Shown here piece after piece: positions 33,960-42,394 of a DNA stretch of 64,000 nucleotides. The translations under genes were made by a program, and so were the position numbers. The DNA is taken from contig NZ_CP060632.1 in assembly GCF_014337155.1 (NCBI RefSeq), positions 1 through 64,000 on the forward strand. Direction: 5' to 3'. The notes beneath the pieces were generated by a model. It was not told where the DNA came from, ran no database searches, and worked only from the letters and a program-made list of their open reading frames with translations. The DNA comes from Wujia chipingensis. Its GTDB lineage: Bacteria > Bacillota > Clostridia > Lachnospirales > Lachnospiraceae. Within the stretch, counting starts at the first letter, position 1. Every line of letters starts with the position of its first letter.

Positions 33960-35273
33960 ATGGATTATATTATCTTGTTGTTTAGTTGCATTGCAGAATA
34001 CCTCATATTTTCGGACTTTTTTGATGCCTTTTTAAGCATTCGTCCAAACTTTCAACCAATTTGGAACCGTATTTTGATAGCGATTCCTTTCATCGGCATT
34101 TATTTTGGTATCAACACATTGCAGATTTCGTATCTGAATATGCTTTCTTTCATTTGCCTGTTACTTCTTTACTCTTTTCTTTATGAAGCAAGCTTGAAAG
34201 AACGACTGCTGTATATCGTATTTTTGTGTGCGATTTTCTTCGGCTGCGAATTTTTATTTGCAGTTTTATTGAATCTGCCTGCATACCTTTTTCATTCCAG
34301 CAGTGTTGCGAATCTGTCCACGATTCCTTGGCAGATATTTACTTTGAAGCTCCTGACCTATCTGATCTGCTGCCTGTATAAGCAGACCTCTGTCAAATCT
34401 GCTGCCCGCATGGATCGAAAGATTTTCGCATGCTATTTGTGTATTCCAATTGCATGCATTGCAATGATGCTGCTCACATATTATTCTGGTCTGGACTTCG
34501 CATCATCTCCACGCATGCGGATATTGCTCTGCGTATTTTTTGCGATCATGCAGTTTGGCAATATTCTGATCTTCCGCGCATTCCAGAGATACACGGAACA
34601 GCTCAATCACAACCTGCAGAACAACCTGATTATCTCCGATCAGTCGCTTCGACTGAGTTATTATCAGAAGATACTCACGATGGATGAACATTTGCAGGAA
34701 CTGGTGCACGATACGACCCATTACATGAAAGCCATCCGCATACTGCTTGATGATGGACATCCAGATCAGGCACTTGCACTCATTTCCGAATTGGATACAA
34801 AGTTAGATACAACCATCCTTACGCACTATTCCAAAAATGATATTCTGAATGCGATTTTAACTGAGAAAAGTGAACTTGCCCAATCGCAGAATATCCAGAT
34901 GTCGATCGATGTACTCCCGGATATTACGTTTGCCGAATTACCGTCCGCGGACATAATATCCATTCTGTCAAATCTGCTTGATAACGCCATTGAAGCATGT
35001 CTGGCGCGCGATAATTCTCGTGTTGTACAACTGACTATTACAAAGAAAAATGAAAATAACTTCTATGTGATTATCGTGAAAAATACCTATGACAAAGCAC
35101 CAGTTTTACGTGATGGACAATTCGTCTCTACCAAGACGGACACGAAGCTACACGGCATCGGCACCAAAAGTATCCGGCATGCCGTGGAGAACAATCATGG
35201 TTTTGTCAATTACTCTATCGAAGAAGGATTCTTCGTGGCGACTGTGGTATTACCAATAGCATTAAACGTGTAG
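33960..35273 (+). CDS. GHKL sensor histidine kinase (AgrC-like)
   Basis: A 437-residue membrane kinase. Residues 1-210 contain about six hydrophobic helices forming the sensor region. The phosphoacceptor is probably His250 in QELVHDTTHYMKAIRIL. The ATPase has LSNLLDNAIEACLARD (N box) and GIGTKSIRHAVENNHGF (G box), ending FVATVVLP. This is the AgrC/ComD-type architecture that senses peptides. It is coupled to the response regulator (AGGAGG overlapping that gene's stop region). Confidence 0.92.
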   Translation: MDYIILLFSCIAEYLIFSDFFDAFLSIRPNFQPIWNRILIAIPFIGIYFGINTLQISYLNMLSFICLLLLYSFLYEASLKERLLYIVFLCAIFFGCEFLFAVLLNLPAYLFHSSSVANLSTIPWQIFTLKLLTYLICCLYKQTSVKSAARMDRKIFACYLCIPIACIAMMLLTYYSGLDFASSPRMRILLCVFFAIMQFGNILIFRAFQRYTEQLNHNLQNNLIISDQSLRLSYYQKILTMDEHLQELVHDTTHYMKAIRILLDDGHPDQALALISELDTKLDTTILTHYSKNDILNAILTEKSELAQSQNIQMSIDVLPDITFAELPSADIISILSNLLDNAIEACLARDNSRVVQLTITKKNENNFYVIIVKNTYDKAPVLRDGQFVSTKTDTKLHGIGTKSIRHAVENNHGFVNYSIEEGFFVATVVLPIALNV

Positions 35274-35522
35274 GTTCCTTAAATGCTACAATTAGTTGCA
35301 TTTCTAAAAATCTCTTTACAATCTGCTGTAATTCATGATACAGTTTCTTTGTTGTCGAGAAGCGCTCGTTCATAGCGTAGTTCGGTAACAGTCTATTAAT
35401 TTATATTTTTATCTTCGATTCTTCGAATACTAATCATTACCCTTTTTGCGCACAAATTTTAATTATTACTCATTAACAACTTTAATTTCATGCACACATC
35501 TATTTTTTAGGAGGAACCGCTT

Positions 35523-36590
35523 ATGACGAATGAAACAATAACCACAGACACACAGAATACATTCTATCAGACCGTAAACGAACTCGAAGAAGCTATGAAA
35601 ACACAAAACCTATATTCAGAATATATCACACTTGACGAAACATGGAAAAAACGCTTCGCTGATTACATGACGGGAAAGAAAACAATGCCACTTACTTACG
35701 ATCCATTCTTCAAATGTATGTTTCACCCGGACAGACATCCTGATTGGTTGTCAAATCTGCTCAGTGCCATTTTGGGTGAATCCGTCGTTGTGGAACGGCT
35801 TTTGCCATCGGAAAATACAGCCATCTCCATTGATTCCCTGCTAATCATGGATATCGTTGTCCGATTAAGTAATGGCTCACTTGCAAATGTCGAAATTCAG
35901 AAGATTCCATATATGTTCACTGCTGAACGCATTTCCTGTTACTCTTCTGACTTGTTGCTTCGTGAATACACACGCCTAAAAGAGAACAAAAAATTTATGT
36001 ATTCTGACATGAAAAAAGTATACACCATTATTCTATATGAAAAAACAGGCGCTGATTTTAAAAATCCGCTATTGCATGGTGCTTATATCCATCACGGTAA
36101 AACACGATTTAACACCGAACTCACGTTGGAACTCCTGCAGGAATATTTTCTGATTGCACTTGATGTATTCTGTCAAAACGGATATACTGATGATAAGAAT
36201 CTAGATACACGGGAAACCATTGATTCAAATATGAATGATTTGGAAGGCTGGCTTTCTATCCTGACCGCAGAGACAATCGCGGATGTGGAGCGCGTGATCA
36301 GACGCTATCCGTGGAGCGAAACGATATTCCGTGAAATAAGTACATATGTTAATAAACCTGAGGAGGTGATTCACATGTTTTCAGAAGCGTTAAAAATTGC
36401 AGATAAAAATACAGTGAAATACATGATTGAAGAACTGCAGGATGAATTACAACTGGCTGAAAAAAAGCAAAAACAGGAAGCGGAATTGCGAAAGCAAGAG
36501 GAAGAAAAACGAAAGCAGGCTGAAGATGAATTACAGCGATCAAAAGAAGAAATTGCGCAGTTGAAAGCATTGTTAGCTAAAAAGCAATAA
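35523..36590 (+). CDS. Rpn-family PD-(D/E)XK nuclease / putative transposase
   Basis: A 355-residue protein. The N-terminal two-thirds is a PDDEXK_2/Rpn domain: MPLTYDPFFKCMFHPDRHPDWLSNLLSAIL, Asp110 in LLIMDIVVRL and the E-x-Q motif (Glu124, Gln126, Lys127) in LANVEIQK. The family includes recombination-promoting nucleases. The last ~70 residues are a charged coiled coil of E/K/Q. AGGAGG precedes the ATG. The catalytic residues are intact. Such genes are often multicopy and mobile in Lachnospiraceae. Confidence 0.88.
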   Translation: MTNETITTDTQNTFYQTVNELEEAMKTQNLYSEYITLDETWKKRFADYMTGKKTMPLTYDPFFKCMFHPDRHPDWLSNLLSAILGESVVVERLLPSENTAISIDSLLIMDIVVRLSNGSLANVEIQKIPYMFTAERISCYSSDLLLREYTRLKENKKFMYSDMKKVYTIILYEKTGADFKNPLLHGAYIHHGKTRFNTELTLELLQEYFLIALDVFCQNGYTDDKNLDTRETIDSNMNDLEGWLSILTAETIADVERVIRRYPWSETIFREISTYVNKPEEVIHMFSEALKIADKNTVKYMIEELQDELQLAEKKQKQEAELRKQEEEKRKQAEDELQRSKEEIAQLKALLAKKQ

Positions 36591-36595
36591 TCCAG

Positions 36596-36623
36596 AATGG
36601 CACCGTTTTATGACGGTGCCATT
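36596..36623 (+). terminator. Terminator after the Rpn-family gene
   Basis: An 11-bp stem AATGGCACCGT / ACGGTGCCATT with a 6-nt loop and TTTAT after it. It lies 6 bp downstream of the stop codon and may also serve the convergent DUF5050-like gene. Confidence 0.8.
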
Positions 36624-36655
36624 TTATATCAAATAATTATTTCGTATTCTCAGCT

Positions 36656-37678
36656 TCACCGATACACAATCGTCTCCTGTGTCTCCCCGGTATTCCGGTT
36701 CCAGATTACCCGCATATCCACACCATCTTCATAATTGCCCGGTCCCAGATCATAGATAATGAAATCATCACTCACCACCAACGATTTTATGCTCTTATTC
36801 TCATCCGGGTTAATCGTAAACAGTTCGACTTCCGACTCACCATCGAACGATCTGTATTTTATGCAGACGCCATCATCCACGCTCTGTGCATAAAAGGCAT
36901 CTCCTTTATAAACATTCAGGCAATACACGTCAGACGCAATCTTCTCCAATTCCTTTTCCTCTTCATTCCAAACCTTTAATTGATGATCCAATAAAACTAT
37001 CGCATTGTCTGATAGTTCATATCTGCTTCCATAAATAACGCCCTCATATAAATCAAAAAGTTCCGTATCTACATTGAGCAAGTGCCGCATACGTCCAACC
37101 TCTATCGGCTGACTCCAATCCCATTTATCCAGATTCAGACAGTAGTATTGGCGCGCTTTTTGAAGCACCAGATGATGATCCCGGATTCCAAATGCCAGCG
37201 AACCTTCACCCATATTCTCATAAATGATCTGTGCACGGGTTCCTTCTTTGTCGATACGATAGATTCGATTTCCTATCTGAATATAGAAATACTCATTATA
37301 ATAATAGAGCTTTGAACGGACAGAATAATAGATTGCATCCCCATAATCAAATGTATAAAATTCCTCATATGTACCATCAGGAGAGAGACGATAAATTACA
37401 TTGTTCCCGCATTTTTTCAACTCATCTACATGGTCATAGTTTCCAATGTTCACCCGGCTTTTATAGAAATACACATAGCCATCTACAACCAATGCCTCAT
37501 TTGCATAATTTCCACTTTGCAGATCGATTTCCTGATTAACCCCGGAAAACGGATTTTCAAACAACCGGTTCTTTGCCTTTTGTTCAGAATGATGCTTGTA
37601 AAACACTCTGCCGCCAATTGTACAGACAACAAGAATAATTGCAAATATAATTATCTTTTGTTTCCTGCTTAAAGACAT
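36656..37678 (-). CDS. Membrane-anchored DUF5050-like beta-propeller protein (copy A)
   Basis: A 340-residue protein with an N-terminal signal anchor (KIIIFAIILVVCTIGGRVFY) and an extracytoplasmic domain with repeated short strands such as EALVVDGYVYFYKS, NVIYRLSPDGTYEEFYTFD, SKLYYYNEYFYIQIGNRIYRI and DFIIYDLGPG. These resemble DUF5050 propeller blades. It is about half identical by eye to the protein at 39459-40454, and a C-terminal fragment of a third copy lies at 38438-38503. The function is unknown. Last gene of the minus-strand block starting near 42.2 kb. Confidence 0.7.
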   Translation of the reverse strand: MSLSRKQKIIIFAIILVVCTIGGRVFYKHHSEQKAKNRLFENPFSGVNQEIDLQSGNYANEALVVDGYVYFYKSRVNIGNYDHVDELKKCGNNVIYRLSPDGTYEEFYTFDYGDAIYYSVRSKLYYYNEYFYIQIGNRIYRIDKEGTRAQIIYENMGEGSLAFGIRDHHLVLQKARQYYCLNLDKWDWSQPIEVGRMRHLLNVDTELFDLYEGVIYGSRYELSDNAIVLLDHQLKVWNEEEKELEKIASDVYCLNVYKGDAFYAQSVDDGVCIKYRSFDGESEVELFTINPDENKSIKSLVVSDDFIIYDLGPGNYEDGVDMRVIWNRNTGETQETIVYR

Positions 37679-37690
37679 CCCTTTCTCCCT

Positions 37691-38419
37691 TCAATCTATC
37701 GTCATCCAAATCCGATCACATACTTTTCCCTCCATTCCGGTATAGGTGTCGCAGAATGAAAAGATAATCGTGCAGGTTCCATATTCATAGTAAAGTTCCT
37801 TCATTGAACTAATCTCTTTTTCTTCATCTGGTTTTCCCATCGCTGCAAGTATCTCCTCATACGTGCTCGTCTGACTGAGTCCATTGCACAACATAAATTG
37901 CTCATCGAACCATATCGTATGAATCGGACAATTCACAGCGGCTGTCTCCTTCGTGCCTGTATTGATTACCGATACATCAAACTCACTCTTAAAATCACGC
38001 GCCTCCATCTTGCAGATCGCTGTCTCATATGCCTTATATCCATCTATCATCAGAGAGGCTGGTTTTCCCAACATGATCTTCGCATCACTTTCATTCATGC
38101 TGTACCCTGCATCATACAGATCTGACGTTGTACACGGAAATGTCATAACCTTCCCGGCAATCGCAAATTCCATACTGGATACATCCTTCGTCGTAAATGG
38201 AATGTCCGCATAAGCAACCGGCGCTTTCTCTTTTCGAAGGCTTACCTTCTCCGATGCCTCAGGATCTGTCAGAAACCAAACGACAAAGCCAATTACTCCA
38301 AGTATGATCACAACCATGATCACTTCTCTGATCGTACGCTTTACCTGCCTTTTCTTCTTTGCCTGCAAGTCCTGCATGAACTGCTCATAGACTTCGTCTC
38401 TTTCGGTATTCTCTTCCAT
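37691..38419 (-). CDS. Single-pass membrane protein of unknown function
   Basis: A 242-residue protein with a charged cytoplasmic N-terminus, one transmembrane helix at ~32-50 (VIMVVIILGVIGFVVWFL) and an extracytoplasmic domain ~70-242 with PFTTKDVSSMEFAIAGK, TFPCTTSDLYDAGY and a closing FSFCDTYTGMEGKVCDRIW. I do not recognise a family. GGGAGGAAAT precedes the ATG. It lies between the two kinds of duplicated surface genes and is probably co-transcribed with them. Confidence 0.65.
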   Translation of the reverse strand: MEENTERDEVYEQFMQDLQAKKKRQVKRTIREVIMVVIILGVIGFVVWFLTDPEASEKVSLRKEKAPVAYADIPFTTKDVSSMEFAIAGKVMTFPCTTSDLYDAGYSMNESDAKIMLGKPASLMIDGYKAYETAICKMEARDFKSEFDVSVINTGTKETAAVNCPIHTIWFDEQFMLCNGLSQTSTYEEILAAMGKPDEEKEISSMKELYYEYGTCTIIFSFCDTYTGMEGKVCDRIWMTID

Positions 38420-38437
38420 TGTTATTTCCTCCCATGT

Positions 38438-38503
38438 TTACCGGTACGAGATTGTTTGCTGTATCTCTCCGATATGCCGGTTCCAGATCACCCGCGTATC
38501 AAC
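38438..38503 (-). pseudogene. C-terminal fragment of a third DUF5050-like gene
   Basis: On the minus strand the frame reads VDTRVIWNRHIGEIQQTISY and R, then stop. This matches the C-termini of the two full copies (VDMRVIWNRNTGETQETIVYR and VDVRIIWNRHTGKWKSISYK). The rest of the gene is missing: the DUF6273-like lipoprotein stop is only about 20 bp further. It is a scar of duplication and deletion. Confidence 0.75.
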
Positions 38504-38524
38504 AGCTTCTTGCTACCTTTGACA

Positions 38525-39364
38525 CTAATCACCCACGTTTACCCACATCACAGGTCGAACGCCGTTATAAGAATCTGGATAGTCCTGATCCCATTTTCCC
38601 TCGTATCCAATCACAAAAATCGTGTAATTCTTCATACCCGTTGACCGCAGCATCCACGATAACCGCTCCGTACCATCAGGCAGATGCCGGGAATATGGAT
38701 ACATCGCTGGAAGCTCCTCGATTATAAGATCTGTAAATATCGCTTTCCGCTTCTGCAAAACTGCCCTCGATGGTCTTCGTCCAAGGATAGATGCATCCGT
38801 TAAGCGATTCCCATAATATTGCTCCGCTTCCTTCCAGCTCAGCAGGAATATTTTATCTTTTGTATCCGGTCTGCTCTCCCGTACCTGTACATCCCCGGAT
38901 GGGTCTACATGCGCAGCAAATCCCACCGTAGACGGATTCTCCAACGTTGTCTCCCGTATACTTGCCTGCTCTGTCTCGTCAAATGCCTCTGCATAGAACT
39001 CCTGATTCAGCCATGTCCGTATCTCGGAATCCTCCCATATCACACATTTACGGCTATCCGAAAATCGCTGATAGGCGATCACATCATACGATATCAGCAA
39101 CACTGCATCCCCATCCTTATCCAGCACATCCCAGCAGATCGGGTCCTCTGTCTCTGCATCTCCATCCTGTTCATACGTTCCCATCTGCACAATATCTCCA
39201 ATTTCTGCATCTTTCAGTGTCACTGTTTCCAATGCTTCTGTCGTAGCAGGTTCTGGTTCCTCTGTATTGGATTCCTCCGTAATTACCTCGGTTGACTCCG
39301 CCTGTTTTACACACCCACTTAATAAAAGCATTGCAAATGCGAGCATGATATACCATTTTTTCAT
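38525..39364 (-). CDS. DUF6273-like lipoprotein (copy A)
   Basis: A 279-residue protein with a type II signal peptide (MLAFAMLLLSGCVKQ, lipid-modified Cys), a Thr/Glu-rich spacer, and a C-type-lectin-like domain of the DUF6273 kind: EIGDIVQMGTYEQDGD, ICWDVLDKDGDAVLLISYDVI, IWEDSEIRTWLNQEFYAEAF, KIFLLSWKEAEQYY, LSWMLRSTG and GVRPVMWVN. It is expected on the outer face of the membrane. The function is unknown. Its paralog is at 40451-41299. AGGAGTT precedes the ATG. Confidence 0.78.
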   Translation of the reverse strand: MKKWYIMLAFAMLLLSGCVKQAESTEVITEESNTEEPEPATTEALETVTLKDAEIGDIVQMGTYEQDGDAETEDPICWDVLDKDGDAVLLISYDVIAYQRFSDSRKCVIWEDSEIRTWLNQEFYAEAFDETEQASIRETTLENPSTVGFAAHVDPSGDVQVRESRPDTKDKIFLLSWKEAEQYYGNRLTDASILGRRPSRAVLQKRKAIFTDLIIEELPAMYPYSRHLPDGTERLSWMLRSTGMKNYTIFVIGYEGKWDQDYPDSYNGVRPVMWVNVGD

Positions 39365-39392
39365 TCTCTATAACTCCTCATACCGAACCTGT

Positions 39393-39455
39393 CTACGTCT
39401 GTTCATTCTCTGATTTCTTCATTCCACAGTTGCAGATAAATATATGATCTGAGTC
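39393..39455 (-). pseudogene. C-terminal fragment of a zinc-ribbon membrane protein
   Basis: The minus-strand frame reads DSDHIFICNCGMKKSENEQT then stop. It matches the end of the paralogs at 32070 (NSDHIFICNCGMK) and 32537 (NSGHVYICKCGMKKSQND). It is wedged between two surface-protein genes about 6 kb from its relatives, so segments have been copied across the cluster. Confidence 0.75.
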
Positions 39456-39458
39456 CTC

Positions 39459-40454
39459 TTATTTGTAACTAATAGATTTCCATTTCCCTGTATGCCGGTT
39501 CCATATTATACGTACATCCACATTCTCTCCATATTCATAATTTTGACCATACTCTGACGATCCAAGATCATAGATGATAAAATCCTCGCTGACGGCCAAC
39601 GATAATATCCTCAATTTCCCATCCGGATTCACCGTGAGCAAATCTTCTTCCTCATCTGACGTCAAAGATTTGTATTTTATCGTGTACGCATGATTCTCAG
39701 CATTTTCCTGCACATAATAGACGGCATCCTGATAGATATTTATGCATTCAATATCTGTCTCTTCTTCTATTGCTGCATTCGCATCCTGCAGCCGCTTCGG
39801 AGAATGCTTGGTAACACCACTGATCATCCAATTATAAAAAGTATCTGCGTCCAGCGCATACACATATTTCAAAACACGCATCTGATCAAAGTCGATAGGC
39901 GTGCTCCAGTCCCATTTACGCATATCCAGATAACGCACTTCATTATGATTTGCCAGCAGCAGATAATGCTCCCGGATTCCAAACATCCGAAAAATACCAT
40001 TGCCACCGGTATTTTCATAGATAACCTGCGCACTGCTTCCATCCTTTGTTATACGATACACCCGCTGACCAATCATGATATAGAAATGCTCATCATAATA
40101 ATAAAGCTTGGAATTCACGTCATAATAGAGGGCATCTTCATCTTCAAATTCGTAAAACTCCTCATACGTTCCATCCGGGGAAAGACGATATATGACGTTA
40201 TTTCCACATTTCTCTAATTTTTCTTTTTTATCATAATTTCCCAGCTCCACGACACTTCTGTACAGATATACATAGCCATCCACAACCAGCGCATCCGCCT
40301 TGTAGTTTCCATATTGATATTCAATCTCTTTGTTATTGTCGAAGAAAAAGATATCCGCATGGTTTTTCTGAAATACGATAACCACCACCAGCAACCATGC
40401 GAGTAAAACGATACTTACGACTGTAATAAGAACATATAGTTTTATTTTTTTCAT
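39459..40454 (-). CDS. Membrane-anchored DUF5050-like beta-propeller protein (copy B)
   Basis: A 331-residue paralog of the protein at 36656. N-terminal anchor LYVLITVVSIVLLAWLLVVVIV, then ALVVDGYVYLYRS, CGNNVIYRLSPDGTYEEFYEF, SKLYYYDEHFYIMIGQRVYRI and SEDFIIYDLGSSEYG. The ATG overlaps the stop codon of the lipoprotein gene by 4 bp, so the DUF6273-like lipoprotein and this protein are translated as a pair. Function unknown, probably extracytoplasmic. Confidence 0.72.
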   Translation of the reverse strand: MKKIKLYVLITVVSIVLLAWLLVVVIVFQKNHADIFFFDNNKEIEYQYGNYKADALVVDGYVYLYRSVVELGNYDKKEKLEKCGNNVIYRLSPDGTYEEFYEFEDEDALYYDVNSKLYYYDEHFYIMIGQRVYRITKDGSSAQVIYENTGGNGIFRMFGIREHYLLLANHNEVRYLDMRKWDWSTPIDFDQMRVLKYVYALDADTFYNWMISGVTKHSPKRLQDANAAIEEETDIECINIYQDAVYYVQENAENHAYTIKYKSLTSDEEEDLLTVNPDGKLRILSLAVSEDFIIYDLGSSEYGQNYEYGENVDVRIIWNRHTGKWKSISYK

Positions 40455-41299
40455 TCCTGTAACGCTTGCCCCTCTCCGTTTTCATCACCTACATCGATCC
40501 ACATAGCCGGACGAACACCCTGATAGTAATCTGCCATACATTGTGAATAATACCCGTCCCCTCGAATAATGGAGATTTGATTCTGTGACTTTCCAGTTGA
40601 CCGCAACATCCACGAAATCCCTTCCGATACATCTGGAACACTTGTCACGAATGGTACTTTTTCACGCACGCGCTGTTGCTCTATCTCTTCGTAGCGCTGT
40701 AAAACAGCCTTGCTTGGTTTGCATAAAAGTGCTTCTGCTTTTGGTAATTTGTGTCCATAATACCGCTCGATTTCCTTCCAGCTCAGCAGGAATATCCGAT
40801 CCGTCGTATCCCCCCTTGACTCCCAGATTGACTCATCTGCTCCTGTGACATATCCTGCAATACTCGGATTCTCCAATACCGATTCCTTGATACACGCCTG
40901 TGTTTCCTTATCAAATGCGTCCGTATAAAACTCCTCATTCAGCCACGTTCGTATCTGGGAATCCTCCCATATCACACAATTGTAGCTGTCAGAAAACCGC
41001 TGATAGTCAATCACGTCATGCGAGATAATCAATATTGAATCCCCGTCCTTGTCCAATACATCCCAATAGATCGGGTCCTCTGTCTCCGTATCCCCGTCCT
41101 GCTCATAGGTTCCCATCTGCACGATATCACCAACTTCTGCACGTTTAAGCTCGACCGTCTCCAATACTTCTGCTTCCACTGCAGCGACCGTTGTCGCCTC
41201 TGTGGATTCTGTGCTTTGCTGTGCACACCCGCTGAGCAGGCACAGAATCACGAATCCCAATACACCTGTTTTTTTCATACCTTTATTTTTCTGCCTCAT
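40451..41299 (-). CDS. DUF6273-like lipoprotein (copy B)
   Basis: A 282-residue lipoprotein from the ATG at 41299 (AAGGAGCGG upstream): a basic N-terminus, hydrophobic VLGFVILCLLSGC lipobox, Thr/Ala/Glu-rich spacer and the DUF6273-like domain (EVGDIVQMGTYEQDGDTE, IYWDVLDKDGDSILIISHDVI, IWEDSQIRTWLNEEFYTDAF, ISWMLRSTG, GVRPAMWID). It is strongly similar to copy A. The start overlaps the upstream membrane gene by 17 bp and the stop overlaps the next gene by 4 bp. Confidence 0.78.
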   Translation of the reverse strand: MRQKNKGMKKTGVLGFVILCLLSGCAQQSTESTEATTVAAVEAEVLETVELKRAEVGDIVQMGTYEQDGDTETEDPIYWDVLDKDGDSILIISHDVIDYQRFSDSYNCVIWEDSQIRTWLNEEFYTDAFDKETQACIKESVLENPSIAGYVTGADESIWESRGDTTDRIFLLSWKEIERYYGHKLPKAEALLCKPSKAVLQRYEEIEQQRVREKVPFVTSVPDVSEGISWMLRSTGKSQNQISIIRGDGYYSQCMADYYQGVRPAMWIDVGDENGEGQALQE

Positions 41300-42050
41300 A
41301 CCGCTCCTTGAAATATGCAAGCAGCTCCTTATAATCCTGCATAGAATGATAGAAGCGAACCGTGTCTGTATATTCACTGCCATTCCATTTATATGCATAC
41401 GTAACTACGAAACAGGCACCCGGATTCTTGAACTTCAGAATCTTCTCAACCGGCAAAGCCACCTGCTCAAAGGTACCGTTCTCGATCATCTCCTGAAAAA
41501 CCGGCTTCTCCTGAATACGCTTCAACAGGAAATCCTTATGCTGAATCATCTTGATTGCTTTCTGCTCCATGTCTCGGCTACCCATTGCCTGTCCGACATG
41601 TGTTACACTTACCCCCTGCGCCTGGACAGTGTGAACTCTATATGCACCCAGTCCGGTTGCTCCCAGAAAAGCATCCTTATTCAAATGTACAACATACGCA
41701 TGTTTCGCATTATCAATCAACACCGCATGTAACACATCGGTATATGTAATAAGCTTTCTCTTATAATTTGTCTTGTAGATCAGACAGCAAATCAGCACGA
41801 CAAAGCTTACGACTCCCAGTATCGTGTTTACCTTTCCATCCTCATAGTCGCCAGTCACTGTCATCCATGCAGTATACAGAAGTCCGCCAATCGATGCCAG
41901 CAACAGCACCAGCCATGTCAGAAATCCCGGAACTGACATATTCCGTATCGTTCTCGGTGGATAGCTGTACAGCTTCATATCCTGTGCGCTCGCAGGTGTC
42001 TCCCATTTTCTCTGATCCCAATTCACATCAAATAGTTTTTCTTCGCTCAT
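41283..42050 (-). CDS. Membrane protein of unknown function heading the lipoprotein operon
   Basis: A 255-residue protein with two hydrophobic helices near residues 40-60 and 75-92 (PGFLTWLVLLLASIGGLLYTAW and ILGVVSFVVLICCLIY) and a cytoplasmic or external domain after them, ending DYKELLAYFKERYEAEK. ATG 42050 was chosen because GAGG lies 7 nt upstream, ten codons inside the open frame. I do not recognise a family. It is the first gene after the promoter at 42255-42283 and overlaps the lipoprotein gene. Confidence 0.65.
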   Translation of the reverse strand: MSEEKLFDVNWDQRKWETPASAQDMKLYSYPPRTIRNMSVPGFLTWLVLLLASIGGLLYTAWMTVTGDYEDGKVNTILGVVSFVVLICCLIYKTNYKRKLITYTDVLHAVLIDNAKHAYVVHLNKDAFLGATGLGAYRVHTVQAQGVSVTHVGQAMGSRDMEQKAIKMIQHKDFLLKRIQEKPVFQEMIENGTFEQVALPVEKILKFKNPGACFVVTYAYKWNGSEYTDTVRFYHSMQDYKELLAYFKERYEAEK

Positions 42051-42188
42051 CCCGTTACCTCTTTCCAATGTTTTTTTCATTCTACCGTCTGCATAACATT
42101 TTTTCGATTCATTTTCCGCGAATCGAAGATTTTTTCCGTTAACCCCAAGTTTTGCATGATTCCCTGTTCATTACAATTCATCTGTCCG

Positions 42189-42217
42189 TTTTTGCATAAT
42201 CAGATGCAATTTTTGCA
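42189..42217. promoter_or_regulatory. Putative regulator-binding site in the lipoprotein-operon leader
   Basis: TTTTTGCA repeated with 21-bp spacing and AGATGCA between, 25/29 identical to the site at 33096-33124 before the LytTR gene. It lies 30-60 bp downstream of the predicted start point of the operon promoter and is in the opposite orientation relative to its operon, compared with the first site. Confidence 0.5.
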
Positions 42218-42254
42218 TGAATCAAGTTAAATTTTTCAACAGCCGATTAAAATG

Positions 42255-42283
42255 ATTATATACTATATTTTGTCGCTATACAA
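42255..42283 (-). promoter_or_regulatory. Promoter of the membrane/lipoprotein operon
   Basis: On the minus strand TTGTAT, a 17-bp spacer and a perfect TATAAT. Transcription would start near 42248 and give a leader of about 200 nt before the ATG at 42050. Confidence 0.6.
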
Positions 42284-42350
42284 TAACGCAAATATATTTT
42301 GTGGAAATATATTTATGTGAACACACTTTCTGCATGATGACTGATTGCGC

Positions 42351-42374
42351 AAAAAAAGAGGTGCTCTGCACCTC
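42351..42374 (-). terminator. Terminator of the GntR-family gene
   Basis: On the minus strand a 7-bp stem GAGGTGC / GCACCTC with a 3-nt loop followed by seven T residues, 20 bp after the stop codon. Confidence 0.85.
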
Positions 42375-42394
42375 TCTCTTGTTTTCCTGTTTAC

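Larger units (their letters stand above)
42051..42394. other. Gene-free regulatory region upstream of the lipoprotein operon
   Basis: The 344-bp space between the divergently unrelated operon start and the GntR gene end holds a sigma-A-type promoter (42255-42283), three TTTTGCATRA repeats (starting at 42150, 42190 and 42211; the last two in the 29-bp motif) and the GntR terminator (42351-42374). No gene is supported. Confidence 0.5.

Noticed and set aside
33211..35273. Search for an agrB/agrD-type peptide system
   Set aside because: Neither the gaps around the two genes nor the neighbouring genes encode a short pro-peptide or an AgrB-like protease. The CPBP gene at 24.7 kb is too far away to link.
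35274..35522. Another copy of the palindromic repeat after the sensor kinase
   Set aside because: A short GCGCTCGTTC-like stretch is similar, but the arms are not complementary and the conserved cores are absent.
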